Below, in pieces: positions 25,820 to 33,850 of a stretch of 41,169 nt of DNA. Under the pieces are notes generated by a model. That model was given only the letters and a program-made list of their open reading frames with translations, was not told the DNA's origin and ran no database searches. Position 1 is the stretch's first letter. Each line of letters opens with the position of its first letter. The stretch comes from Kyrpidia sp. Its GTDB lineage: Bacteria; Bacillota; Bacilli; Kyrpidiales; Kyrpidiaceae. The stretch is taken from assembly GCA_029960885.1 (NCBI GenBank), contig JASBVV010000048.1, positions 1 to 41,169 on the forward strand, read 5' to 3'. Made by a program: the position numbers and the translations under genes.

Positions 25820-26628
25820 GAGGAACGCCGGGACCAAAGGTTGTGAAAAAGCCCCTGACAAACGATCAGCATGGCGGTGACCACCGCTCCCCCCGCCAGT
25901 CCGGTCTCACCCGGATACAGCCAAACCGGCCCGTGCCAGACGACCAGAGGCCCTACGTTGCTCATGCCGTCCACGCCGAACAGCGGCCCCTGAAACACCC
26001 GCCACATCCAGTGAAATCCCACGGCCCAACCGAGAGACTCCGCCCGTTCCCGGGACTGGGCCAAGAGCATTCCCAGCAAAAACGTATTGCATACAAACAG
26101 GGGCCGGGGACTCTCCATGGCCCCATACAGAGCGTAGAGCAGCGAAGTCCCCACCACAGCAGTACGAAGATCAAACCGGTTGCGGATTGCAGACAAGAGA
26201 TATCCGCGAAAAACGAGTTCCTCCCACAATGCGAAGACAAGACACACGAAGATTCCGCGAATCGGAGAGGCTCCGGCAAACCCCCGGGGCCAGCTCAGCC
26301 AGCCGACCATCCACAGAATCGATACGCTGAGTGCCACGCCCGCCGCTCCCCACAGTGCGCCGCCGGCCATCCACCGGCCGAATCCCGTCATTCGCAACCC
26401 CATCTCCAGGGGCGAACGGCGCTCAAAAAACCGGTAAAACAGCGGTGCCACCGCGATGCCGGTCACCGCGACCGGCCACCGGCCTCCGGTTCCCCCGCCG
26501 GGCGCGGCCGTCGTCCCTGAATCGGTCAACACCTCCGTTCCAAGCCCGAGAATCACCACCGCCGCCACATACAGGGCCATCTGCGCCCACAGCGGCCATC
26601 GCCCGACCTTGGGCCTCACCTCCGCCAT
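25816..26628 (-). CDS. CPBP-family membrane protein (CAAX protease-like)
   Basis: A 270-residue protein with about seven hydrophobic segments and the CPBP motif 1 WEELVFRGYLL (E136, E137, R141). Motif 3 histidine is present (GFHWMW, H206), but the usual FxxxH of motif 2 reads LLYALYGAM, without His. It may therefore be a divergent or inactive member of the CAAX-protease/bacteriocin-processing family. The ATG at 26628 follows GGAGGGG; a frame to 26652 adds eight residues without support. It reads towards ndh, and its stop codon falls in the ndh -35 box. Confidence 0.8.
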   Translation of the reverse strand: MAEVRPKVGRWPLWAQMALYVAAVVILGLGTEVLTDSGTTAAPGGGTGGRWPVAVTGIAVAPLFYRFFERRSPLEMGLRMTGFGRWMAGGALWGAAGVALSVSILWMVGWLSWPRGFAGASPIRGIFVCLVFALWEELVFRGYLLSAIRNRFDLRTAVVGTSLLYALYGAMESPRPLFVCNTFLLGMLLAQSRERAESLGWAVGFHWMWRVFQGPLFGVDGMSNVGPLVVWHGPVWLYPGETGLAGGAVVTAMLIVCQGLFHNLWSRRSS

Positions 26629-26776
26629 GCGCACCCCTCCATCCGCGCCCACATCCCTGTCCTCATCCTATGTGCGGTGCCGAGCACAAAGACCTTTTTC
26701 GCCGGCCTGTCTGCCGCAGGCGGACCTTACCGCATATATATGGATGAAAGACAGGTTAAAAAAGGAGGAAGATGCC

Positions 26777-27508
26777 ATGCTTGTCTGCCTCGATCCCGGG
26801 CACGGCGGTTCCGACCCCGGGGCGACCTTCGGAACTCTTTATGAAAAAACGCTCACCCTGTCGTTGGCTCTGGCCCTGGGGCGACGACTGACCGACAGTT
26901 ATGCGGTGAACGTGATGTATACCCGGCAGGACGACCGGTTCGTCGCGTTATCCGAAAGGGCGAGAATGGCCAATGACGCCAGGGCAAATTTTTTTCTGTC
27001 GATTCACATCAACGCCGGTGGAGGCGAAGGATATGAGGATTACGTCTATCCTGGAACCGAACCCACCCGCACCGGCCGAATCCGGGATATTCTTCACGAT
27101 TACATCGTGCATTTTCTGCAAAAGCTCGGGGTGGACGATCGCGGCAAAAAAGAGGCCGATTTTGCCGTGCTGCGGGAAACCGCCATGGACGCAGCCCTGC
27201 TGGAGGTTTTGTTCATCGACAGCGCCAAGGATCGGGCTCTCCTGGTCTCCGCGGAATTCCAGGACCAATTCGCGGCCGCTGCCGCCGCGGGTTTGGCGGA
27301 TGCGCTGCGGCTTCCCTTGAAAGGAGGAACGCCCCCGACGCCCGCGCCCACTGCTCCGCCGCCGACGTCCTCTCCAGGTCCTGGGGTGCTTTACCGTGTT
27401 CAGGTGGGGGCCTTTCACGACCGACAGCGGGCCGACGCTCTGGCGGCAGAACTTCGGCAGAAGGGATACCCGGCTATTGTCTTACCGGCATCAGATGGAG
27501 GGCATTAG
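26777..27508 (+). CDS. N-acetylmuramoyl-L-alanine amidase (CwlC-like) with half a SPOR domain
   Basis: A 243-residue Amidase_3 enzyme cutting the amide bond between muramic acid and L-Ala in peptidoglycan. Zinc ligands and catalytic residues are visible: H9 in DPGHGG, E23 (YEK), H77 in SIHINAG and E143 in LLEVLFI. A Pro/Thr linker (about 184-202) leads to YRVQVGAFHDRQRADALAAE, the first half of a SPOR domain, which stops after about 38 residues instead of about 70. There is no signal peptide, as in B. subtilis CwlC, a mother-cell lysis enzyme of sporulation, so a similar role is inferred. The ATG at 26777 follows AAAGGAGG. The 3' end overlaps the convergent ATPase gene by 35 bp. Confidence 0.88.
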   Translation: MLVCLDPGHGGSDPGATFGTLYEKTLTLSLALALGRRLTDSYAVNVMYTRQDDRFVALSERARMANDARANFFLSIHINAGGGEGYEDYVYPGTEPTRTGRIRDILHDYIVHFLQKLGVDDRGKKEADFAVLRETAMDAALLEVLFIDSAKDRALLVSAEFQDQFAAAAAAGLADALRLPLKGGTPPTPAPTAPPPTSSPGPGVLYRVQVGAFHDRQRADALAAELRQKGYPAIVLPASDGGH

Positions 27509-28547
27509 GATCAATGGACAGCCATACCGGGTCTCCCTGGGCATAGCTCATCCCCTCCCAGTCCCGGTACGGTACAAAGATCGTCATGAGAAGCGGAAAC
27601 GCGTCGACCTCCACCGCCACACCCCTGGGGTGCATCCGGACCTGAGTCACCGAACCGGCAAACCGATTGGGGGAAGCCACCGCTTCCCCGCCCCCCCTCG
27701 GCCATACCCACAGGGCAGCCTCAGGAATGTATACCCAGACATCCTCCCATTCCCGGTACAGCCACCGGGACCAGACGGTGAGATCCGCAGAGCCCTCGCC
27801 CGGGTACACCCGCACCAGGATCCAGGCATGACTCCTTTTGACCACCTGTCCGCGAATGACAAAACCGCCGCCGGTCACCGCAGCCACTTCGGGCGACGAG
27901 GGGCGACGGAGCAATTCGGATACCGTACCCTCTTGCACAAGACGTCCTTTCCAGAGTACCGCGATCCGATCCGACCACCGGATCGCTTCTCTCATATCCG
28001 AGGTGGCCACCACCGTGGTGACCCCGGTCTGCCGAAGCCACTGCCGGACGTATTCCCGCCATTCTTCAACGTGTTCCTCGGGCATCCCCGCCGTCGGCTC
28101 ATCGATCAAGAGGACCTCAGGCCGGCGAGCCAGGGCCCTGAGAAGTTCCACCCGCCTCCGATCAAAAGCGGTCAGTTGCCGTGGAAAAAAGGAAGAAAAC
28201 TCCTGAAATCCGGCCAAAGAAAGCCATCGCTTGGCGCGCCGGGGATGCCCCACGACAAACGACATGTTGCCCAGCACAGTCATGTGGGGAAAAAGTGCTT
28301 CTTTCTCGAAAAGAACGGAGATGTTCCGTTGTTCCACAGGCAGTCCGGCCACCGAACGTCCTCCGACGCGAATCTCCCCGGACAGCGGACGGTGGAAACC
28401 CGCCAATGTTTCCAGAAAAAGGGTTTTGCCGGAACCCGCGGGCCCCGTCAGAACGCCGATGTCCCCCCGCCCCAGGGACCATCCCGGGATGCGCAAACAA
28501 AACCCCGGCTCGCGTTCCACAGTGAGATGTTCAATCTCCAGACTCAA
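27474..28547 (-). CDS. ABC transporter ATPase with degenerate motifs (molybdate/sulfate-type)
   Basis: A 357-residue protein: an ABC nucleotide-binding domain (1-215) and a C-terminal TOBE-like region ending VPYRDWEGMSYAQGDPVWLSI. Walker A GPAGSGKT (35-42) and Walker B VLLIDEP (145-151) are intact. The Q-loop Gln is Glu81 (LFEKEALFPHMTV), the LSGGQ signature reads LTAFD (125-129), the D-loop is AGMP, and the H-loop His is Ser183 (VATSDMREA). ATP could bind, but normal hydrolysis is doubtful. I chose the TTG at 28547 after GGGGAGG; it overlaps the permease stop as TTGA. The permease is ModB-like, and no binding-protein gene is adjacent. Confidence 0.85.
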   Translation of the reverse strand: MSLEIEHLTVEREPGFCLRIPGWSLGRGDIGVLTGPAGSGKTLFLETLAGFHRPLSGEIRVGGRSVAGLPVEQRNISVLFEKEALFPHMTVLGNMSFVVGHPRRAKRWLSLAGFQEFSSFFPRQLTAFDRRRVELLRALARRPEVLLIDEPTAGMPEEHVEEWREYVRQWLRQTGVTTVVATSDMREAIRWSDRIAVLWKGRLVQEGTVSELLRRPSSPEVAAVTGGGFVIRGQVVKRSHAWILVRVYPGEGSADLTVWSRWLYREWEDVWVYIPEAALWVWPRGGGEAVASPNRFAGSVTQVRMHPRGVAVEVDAFPLLMTIFVPYRDWEGMSYAQGDPVWLSIDPNALHLMPVRQ

Positions 28548-29287
28548 ACGCGAAACCTCCCCAGCCGGCGTCCGACCCACAGCCGAATGCCGGAAACCAT
28601 TCCCCAGCAAAGGAGGCTGAGTGCCGTGGCCATCACGGCCAATACCGTTGCCTCAGCCGCCATTCCGCCGAAAAACCACCGGTAAATCGCGGTACCCACT
28701 GTGGCCGGCTGGGGAGCAAAAAACGCCAATACGGCAAATTCACCGAAAGACCGACCGAAGACCACAGCCACCCCGCCCAGCAGGGAATCGGCCGCAAGGG
28801 GCAGGGTCACCCTCCAAAAGGTCTTGATCGCCCCGGCACCGAGGGTTCGAGAGGCCCGTTCGACATATGTATCCACTCCGTCAAATCCCCGGCGGGCTTC
28901 TTCGACCGCCACCGGAAGGCTGACAAACACCATGGCCGCAATAACGGCGCCTTCACCGGGCCACGGCGGTCCGCCGTGCACCGTCCCACCGTAGGCCAGC
29001 ACCAAGGCGAGTCCCACCGCCGCCTGGGGGATGTGATCGGGAATCCGTAGCAAAAGACGCACCCAGTTTCGCCCGGGCATCGGGTGCCGGCTCAGGCGAT
29101 ACCCGACCGTGGCGCCCAACCCCATGCTCACCGCGGTGGCGACCAAGGCGGCTGCCGCTGTTCGCAGTACAATACCGAGCGTCTCCCCGGAGACCGTTCC
29201 CACCGTCCATGATAAGCCGAGCACGAACAACGGCAACATCACGAACACCACCGCCACCGTGGCGGCTGCGGTCGCCACAGCCCTCAT
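28544..29287 (-). CDS. ABC transporter permease, ModB/CysT-like
   Basis: A 247-residue membrane protein with about six hydrophobic segments and an EAA-type loop (YVERASRTLGAGAIKTFWRVTLPLA) in the C-terminal half, as in molybdate, tungstate and sulfate permeases. FGRSFGEFAVLAFF after that loop is also typical of the ModB/CysT group. The ATG at 29287 follows GGGGTGGG. It is coupled to the unusual ATPase gene downstream. There is no ModA/TupA-like gene on either side. A molybdate or tungstate role would suit the formate dehydrogenase and moeA genes at the left end of the window, but this is only inference. Confidence 0.82.
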   Translation of the reverse strand: MRAVATAAATVAVVFVMLPLFVLGLSWTVGTVSGETLGIVLRTAAAALVATAVSMGLGATVGYRLSRHPMPGRNWVRLLLRIPDHIPQAAVGLALVLAYGGTVHGGPPWPGEGAVIAAMVFVSLPVAVEEARRGFDGVDTYVERASRTLGAGAIKTFWRVTLPLAADSLLGGVAVVFGRSFGEFAVLAFFAPQPATVGTAIYRWFFGGMAAEATVLAVMATALSLLCWGMVSGIRLWVGRRLGRFRV

Positions 29288-29317
29288 CCGTCCCACCCCG
29301 AGCCATTTCTGCCCTTA

Positions 29318-29346
29318 AAGGTAACGGACCGGGCCGCTGGCGTCAA
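29318..29346 (-). promoter_or_regulatory. Possible promoter of the permease-ATPase pair
   Basis: On the minus strand, TTGACG (29346-29341), 17 bp and TACCTT (29323-29318). The -35 is good and the -10 poor. It lies in the 117-bp gap after the GNAT gene, which shows no clear terminator. Confidence 0.35.
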
Positions 29347-29404
29347 CGCCCGCACCGGCCGGCACCGGCAGACCGCCGGGCCGCCGCCGGGGAACCCTCG
29401 TCCG

Positions 29405-29914
29405 TTAGGGTTGGGACGCATACAGCGGGGGCGGAAGGTGAAGTTTGGGGGAAGACAGGGGAGACACTGTGCGCAGATAGGCCGATTCGTCACAGGTGGC
29501 GAATTTCGGGCAATTGACACAGTCCTTCCATACTTTGTGAGGTAGCATCTGTTTTTCCACGGCGTGAAAACCGCGCTTTTCAAAGAAACGGCGCTGATAG
29601 GTGAGAGCAAGAACCTGCGGAATACCGAGCTGCCCGGCCTCGTCGACCAAGCGTTCCACCAATTGTGCGCCGATTCCCCGCCCCTGGGCGCCGGGTGCCA
29701 CGGCGAGAGAGCGGATTTCAGCCAGGTCTTCCCACAAAATATGCAGCCCGGCCACACCGACGAGCCGGTCCGCTTCCACCGCCACAGTGAAACATTGCAG
29801 AGATTCATACAAAGATAAGCGGGAACGCGGAAGAAGCAGCCCCTCCCGCGCATAATGCTCAATCAGGGCGTACATCGCTTCCACGTCCTGCACCACGGCT
29901 TTTCTCAACTCCAT
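29405..29914 (-). CDS. GNAT N-acetyltransferase (ArgA-like short form)
   Basis: A 169-residue acetyl-CoA-dependent acetyltransferase. The GNAT core has MELRKAVVQDVEAMYALI at the start and the acetyl-CoA loop RSLAVAPGAQGRGIGAQLVERL in the middle. The C-terminal region HKVWKDCVNCPKFATCDE resembles short proteins annotated as N-acetylglutamate synthases, so a role in arginine synthesis is possible; the substrate is not proven by sequence. The ATG at 29914 lies 6 nt after GGGGGAG; a second in-frame ATG at 29929 would put the ribosome site inside the coding region. That ribosome site forms one arm of a long inverted repeat (29919-30040). Confidence 0.82.
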   Translation of the reverse strand: MELRKAVVQDVEAMYALIEHYAREGLLLPRSRLSLYESLQCFTVAVEADRLVGVAGLHILWEDLAEIRSLAVAPGAQGRGIGAQLVERLVDEAGQLGIPQVLALTYQRRFFEKRGFHAVEKQMLPHKVWKDCVNCPKFATCDESAYLRTVSPLSSPKLHLPPPLYASQP

Positions 29915-29918
29915 GCAC

Positions 29919-30040
29919 AACTCCCCCATCCGGCGGGCTCATCAGCGTGAAGAATAAATATTCGATGATGGTGATAAATATACACCTCGACGACGGTCCT
30001 GTCTACTGCGACTTTCTCAGCCCGCAAAGATGGGGGAGTT
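29919..30040 (-). promoter_or_regulatory. Long inverted repeat that can sequester the GNAT ribosome site
   Basis: AACTCCCCCATC (30040-30029 on the minus strand) is perfectly complementary to GATGGGGGAGTT (29930-29919). After a 3x2 internal loop, GCGGGCT (30025-30019) pairs with AGCCCGC (29939-29933). The loop is 79 nt and AT-rich, including GAATAAATATTC (29952-29963). The 5' arm begins 2 nt after the stop codon of the Gly/Tyr-rich gene; the 3' arm contains the GGGGGAG ribosome site of the GNAT gene. RNA reading through from upstream should hide that site. Confidence 0.75.
29977..30005 (-). promoter_or_regulatory. Promoter inside the hairpin loop, for the GNAT gene
   Basis: On the minus strand, TAGACA (30005-30000), a 17-bp spacer and TATATT (29982-29977); both boxes match consensus at five of six positions. 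Initiation near 29970 would omit the 5' arm of the inverted repeat and leave the ribosome site free. Confidence 0.7.
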
Positions 30041-30042
30041 TT

Positions 30043-30504
30043 TCACCAAGTCCAGGGTTTCCCGTACCCGGTCGGCGACCCCGGCGGGGGAGCTCCCCAC
30101 CCGGCTCCATAGCCTCCCCCGTATCCTCCTCCCCCATACCCACCGCCGTAGCCGCCACCGTATCCGCTGTGCGGAGGCGCGCCGGGCCCGTACGGCGGCC
30201 CCCCGGGTCCGGGTTGGGATAAGAGAAGGGGTGTGAGGGCCAGAAGTGCGGCAAACGGAATGAACAAGAGAAACGGGTTGACCCGGCGCAGCGGATCCAA
30301 GTGATCCTTTTTCTCAACGACGACCGCTTCGAGGACCTGTACATACACACCGTTCTCAATGACGTCTACCAGGGTACCGCGATACACGGCCGTGCGCGTT
30401 CTGACCTCGACCCACCGGCCTTTCCACCGGCGAAACCATTGCCAATGAACGGGAAACGGGATGCGCGGCGCTTGCGGAGATGCTGGTTCCGCCGCCTCGC
30501 CCAT
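30043..30504 (-). CDS. Membrane protein with Gly/Tyr-rich tail, unknown function
   Basis: A 153-residue protein. The N-terminal third contains FRRWKGRWVEVRTRTAVYRGTLVDVIENGVYVQV, a strand pattern resembling small Sm-like or SH3-like barrels, though this is only a visual resemblance. A hydrophobic segment (about residues 77-96) is followed by a tail rich in Gly, Pro and Tyr with tandem GGGYGGGYGG units. The tail recalls spore-coat or surface proteins, but I cannot assign a family. The ATG at 30504 follows AAAGGAGGGATC; a frame to 30567 has no ribosome site. It lies between the fadE terminator and the GNAT leader hairpin. Confidence 0.7.
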   Translation of the reverse strand: MGEAAEPASPQAPRIPFPVHWQWFRRWKGRWVEVRTRTAVYRGTLVDVIENGVYVQVLEAVVVEKKDHLDPLRRVNPFLLFIPFAALLALTPLLLSQPGPGGPPYGPGAPPHSGYGGGYGGGYGGGGYGGGYGAGWGAPPPGSPTGYGKPWTW

Positions 30505-30575
30505 GAGCGATCCCTCCTTTGCCTTCTTTACAGCATATGGCCATTCGCCCTTCGATGCCTTAGGCAAGGGCGGAA

Positions 30576-30607
30576 AGGCCGGCTCCGCTTTTTGCCGGAG
30601 CCGGCCT
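30576..30607 (-). terminator. Terminator of the fadN-fadA-fadE operon
   Basis: A 12-bp stem (30576-30587 with 30596-30607) and an 8-nt loop; on the minus strand the tail reads TTTCCGCCCTT. It lies 40 bp after the fadE stop. Confidence 0.75.
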
Positions 30608-30648
30608 CTCTCGACACCCCATGCAACTTGAACATTCGGGAATGCGCT

Positions 30649-32433
30649 TTATTGCACCACGTATTTCTCCGCGTCGAGTATGCGACCGGCGATCCGCCGC
30701 TTCAGTGCCACCAGGTTCACGGGATTGCGGCGGCTCAGCTTCCGCAGGCCGGCGAGCATCATGGCCAGGTTCTGGCCGTCCTCCACCGCCGCCAACACAG
30801 ACTTCGCCGTCGACTCCAGACGGTCGAACCCTTCGTGGACTTGGCAGCGCGCCATGTCCGCCATGAGCCCGGCTTTCTCCTCCCCCTGCGCCCGGGCGAA
30901 CTTGACCGCCCGGAGCGCCGCGCTCTCCATGGCAAAAATATCGATGACCAAGTCGGCCAGATCGCTGAGCACTTCCTGCTGTTCCTCAAGCCCCGTCTGA
31001 TATTTTTGTACGGCTGTTCCGGCCGCCAAGAGGAAGATCTTTTTGGCCTGTTCAATCAGTTGGAGTTCGGTTCCCAAGAACCGGCCGTCCACCGGCGATT
31101 CCCCTCCCCCGGAGATCAGCTCGCCCTGAAGCTCTTGGGCCTTCTGCAGCAAGGGCAGGTCACCCTTGAGAACTTTGCGCATGAGCATACCGGGGATCAG
31201 CATCCGATTGATCTCGTTCGTCCCCTCAAAAATGCGATTGATCCGCGAATCCCGGTAGATTCGTTCGGCGCCGTACTCCGAGATGAAGCCGTAACCGCCG
31301 TGAATCTGCACGTTCTCGTCCGCCACATAATCCAGCACTTCGGATCCGAACACTTTGTTAATGGAACACTCCAGAGCGTATTCCCCGATGGCGGCCGCCG
31401 CCCGCATGCCGACCTCATCACGGGTCAGGTCGAAATCCTGCAATTGCCGGTCGAACAAGCCGACCGTCCGGTAGATCACCGACTCCGCGGCAAAAGTTCT
31501 CACCGCCATGGTGGCCAGCTTGTTTTGAACCAGGGGAAACTCGGCGATCGGTTTTCCGAATTGGGTGCGCTCCTTGGTATACTTGGCCGCCATGGCCAAA
31601 GCCATCTTGGAAGAGCCGACACACCCGGCCGCCAGCTTGTACCTGCCGATGTTCAAGATGTTGAAGGCAATAAGGTGGCCCTTGCCGATCTCTCCAAGCA
31701 CATTCCCGACGGGAACGGGCACATCCTCCAGGATCAACTGTCGCGTCGACGATCCCTTGATGCCCATCTTCTTTTCCTCGGGACCGGTGGACACCCCCGG
31801 AAATCCCCGTTCCACGATGAACGCGGTGAATTTTTCGCCGTCCACCTTGGCATAGACGATAAAGAGATCGGCAAACCCGGCATTGGTGATGAACTGCTTT
31901 GTCCCGTTGAGAAGATAATGTGTGCCTTCGGCATTGAGCACCGCCGTGGTTTTTGCGCCCAGCGCATCGGATCCCGAGGTGGGCTCGGTGAGCGCATAGG
32001 CGGAAATCCATTCCCCGGTCGCCAACTTCGGAAGATATTTTTCTTTCTGGTTCTTATTCCCAAAATACACGATGGGCAAGGTGCCAATGCCCACGTGAGC
32101 CCCGTGGGAAAGGGCGAAGGCCCCGCCGTAGGTGACATATTCGGTAATCAGGGTCGAGCTGATCTTATCCAGTCCGAGCCCCCCGTATGCCTCGGGGACG
32201 TCGGCCCCCAGCAGCCCCAACTCCCCGGCCTTTTTCAACAGACCCACGGTGACATCAAAATTCTGGGCTTCGATTTCAGCGTCCCGGGGCGCCACTTCCC
32301 CCACACAAAAATCATAGGTGGTCTTGGCGATCATCCGGTGTTCTTCGGTGAAATCCTCGGGGGTAAACACTGTCTCGGAATCGACGGGACCCACCAAAAA
32401 ACTGCCGCCCTTGACTTTCTCCTGTACTGCCAT
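30649..32433 (-). CDS. fadE: Acyl-CoA dehydrogenase FadE
   Basis: Catalyses the first, FAD-dependent step of fatty acid beta-oxidation, acyl-CoA to trans-2-enoyl-CoA. The 594-residue product has the usual acyl-CoA dehydrogenase core (about 25-410): ALTEPTSGSDALG, the ITNAGFADLFIVYAKVDG region, and the catalytic base region IFEGTNEINR. A C-terminal extension of about 180 residues is typical of the long B. subtilis FadE (YusJ) form. The ATG at 32433 follows GAGAGGAG. It is the last gene of the fadN-fadA-fadE operon, the same order as in B. subtilis. Confidence 0.94.
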   Translation of the reverse strand: MAVQEKVKGGSFLVGPVDSETVFTPEDFTEEHRMIAKTTYDFCVGEVAPRDAEIEAQNFDVTVGLLKKAGELGLLGADVPEAYGGLGLDKISSTLITEYVTYGGAFALSHGAHVGIGTLPIVYFGNKNQKEKYLPKLATGEWISAYALTEPTSGSDALGAKTTAVLNAEGTHYLLNGTKQFITNAGFADLFIVYAKVDGEKFTAFIVERGFPGVSTGPEEKKMGIKGSSTRQLILEDVPVPVGNVLGEIGKGHLIAFNILNIGRYKLAAGCVGSSKMALAMAAKYTKERTQFGKPIAEFPLVQNKLATMAVRTFAAESVIYRTVGLFDRQLQDFDLTRDEVGMRAAAAIGEYALECSINKVFGSEVLDYVADENVQIHGGYGFISEYGAERIYRDSRINRIFEGTNEINRMLIPGMLMRKVLKGDLPLLQKAQELQGELISGGGESPVDGRFLGTELQLIEQAKKIFLLAAGTAVQKYQTGLEEQQEVLSDLADLVIDIFAMESAALRAVKFARAQGEEKAGLMADMARCQVHEGFDRLESTAKSVLAAVEDGQNLAMMLAGLRKLSRRNPVNLVALKRRIAGRILDAEKYVVQ

Positions 32434-32454
32434 TGTTCGCGCTCCTCTCTCCCA

Positions 32455-32470
32455 AAGTGAATGATCACTT
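32455..32470. promoter_or_regulatory. Inverted repeat between fadA and fadE
   Basis: AAGTGA-ATGA-TCACTT is a perfect 6-bp inverted repeat with 4-bp centre, 22 bp before fadE. It contains TGAATGA, half of the B. subtilis FadR box. It could be an internal operator or chance. Confidence 0.35.
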
Positions 32471-32538
32471 CCTCATGGCCGCGACTCCGCGCTTGGCCCC
32501 CTCCGCCGGAGACCCCCTCCGGCGACAAACCCGACGGG

Positions 32539-33717
32539 TCACGGCCGCTCGAAGACGCCGGCCGCCCCCATGCCCCCACCGATGCACATGGTGACGACCC
32601 CGTACCGGCTGCCCCGCCGGCGCATCTCGTTCATCAGAGACACGGTGAGCTTGGCCCCGGTGCAACCCAAGGGATGCCCCAATGCTATGGCCCCTCCGTT
32701 GACATTGGTCTTTTCCGGGTCCATGTCGAGCCGGCGCATCACCGCCAAGGATTGGGCGGCAAAAGCCTCGTTCAGTTCGAACAGGTCGATGTCGCCGAGG
32801 GACAGCCCGGCCCGTTTCAACGCTTTTGGCACCGCCTCCACCGGCCCGATGCCCATGATGTCCGGGTCGACGCCCGCCACGGCGAAACCGCGAAAAATCA
32901 GTCGGGGTTCAATGCCCAGCTCCACCGCCCGCTGGGCGGACATCACCACCACAGCCGCGGCCCCGTCGCTGGTTTGGGATGAATTTCCGGCGGTCACCGT
33001 CCCGTCCCGGGCAAAGGCCGGCCGAAGACCTGCCAAAGCTTCCAAGGAAGTGTCCCGGCGCACGCCTTCGTCCTCAGCGAACTCAAACTTGGTCTCTGCC
33101 ACGTTCCCCTCGTCGGTCACCTCGGTCCGGATGACGGGCACCGGCACGATCTCGTCCCGGAACGCTCCGGCATCAATCGCCCGGGCCGCCCGCTGATGGC
33201 TGCGCAGGGCAAAGGCGTCCTGGTCTTCCCGACTCACCCGGAACCGCCTGGCCACCTGCTCGGCCGTCAATCCCATCGAGAGATACACTTCCGGAAAATG
33301 CTCCGCCAGATACGGATTGGGCCGTACCGTGTGACCCGTCATCGGCACCAGGCTCATGCTTTCCACGCCGCCGGCGACAATCACATCGGCAAACCCGGCC
33401 ATGATCCGTTCCGCAGCCATGGCGATGGTCTGCAGCCCCGAGGAACAAAAACGATTGACGGTCACTCCCGGCACCGAGGTGGGCAGTCCCGCCCGCAGGG
33501 CCACGATTCGCCCGAGGTTCATCCCCTGTTCCGCTTCGGGAATCGCACAACCGATGATGACATCCTCGACCTCTTCTTTGTCCAACTGAGGCACCCGGCG
33601 AAGCGCCTCGGCCACCACCAGCCCCCCCAGATCTTCGGGCCGGGTGTGGCGAAGACTGCCCTTCGGCGCTTTGCCCACCGGGGTGCGCACCCCGGATACG
33701 ATCACTGCTTCGCGCAT
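32539..33717 (-). CDS. fadA: Acetyl-CoA acyltransferase (3-ketoacyl-CoA thiolase) FadA
   Basis: Cleaves 3-ketoacyl-CoA to acetyl-CoA and a shortened acyl-CoA, the last beta-oxidation step. The 392-residue thiolase has the nucleophilic cysteine in NRFCSSGLQ (about residue 92), [11 protein letters not shown], the histidine in [14 protein letters not shown] and the second cysteine in CIGGGMG near the C-terminus. The ATG at 33717 gives [16 protein letters not shown] and follows GAGAGGGAG; the frame continues upstream to 33798 without a ribosome site. A 133-bp gap separates it from fadN, with nothing I can name in it. Confidence 0.95.
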   Translation of the reverse strand: MREAVIVSGVRTPVGKAPKGSLRHTRPEDLGGLVVAEALRRVPQLDKEEVEDVIIGCAIPEAEQGMNLGRIVALRAGLPTSVPGVTVNRFCSSGLQTIAMAAERIMAGFADVIVAGGVESMSLVPMTGHTVRPNPYLAEHFPEVYLSMGLTAEQVARRFRVSREDQDAFALRSHQRAARAIDAGAFRDEIVPVPVIRTEVTDEGNVAETKFEFAEDEGVRRDTSLEALAGLRPAFARDGTVTAGNSSQTSDGAAAVVVMSAQRAVELGIEPRLIFRGFAVAGVDPDIMGIGPVEAVPKALKRAGLSLGDIDLFELNEAFAAQSLAVMRRLDMDPEKTNVNGGAIALGHPLGCTGAKLTVSLMNEMRRRGSRYGVVTMCIGGGMGAAGVFERP

Positions 33718-33850
33718 CGCTCTCCCTCTCTTCATTGGTGGTGATCCCGATTCCATGTCCCCGCGACCGTCCCCGCCGCATGTCCGTTGCCGGCACATGC
33801 CTTCACCGGGGAATCCTTGCGACGGGGAAAGGCGCCCGGCGACGGACGAT

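Noticed and set aside
26735-26760. SigK-like CATA box (CATATATAT) before the CwlC-like amidase
   Set aside because: The TA at the end of the -10 is not in register and no AC is found at the right -35 distance.
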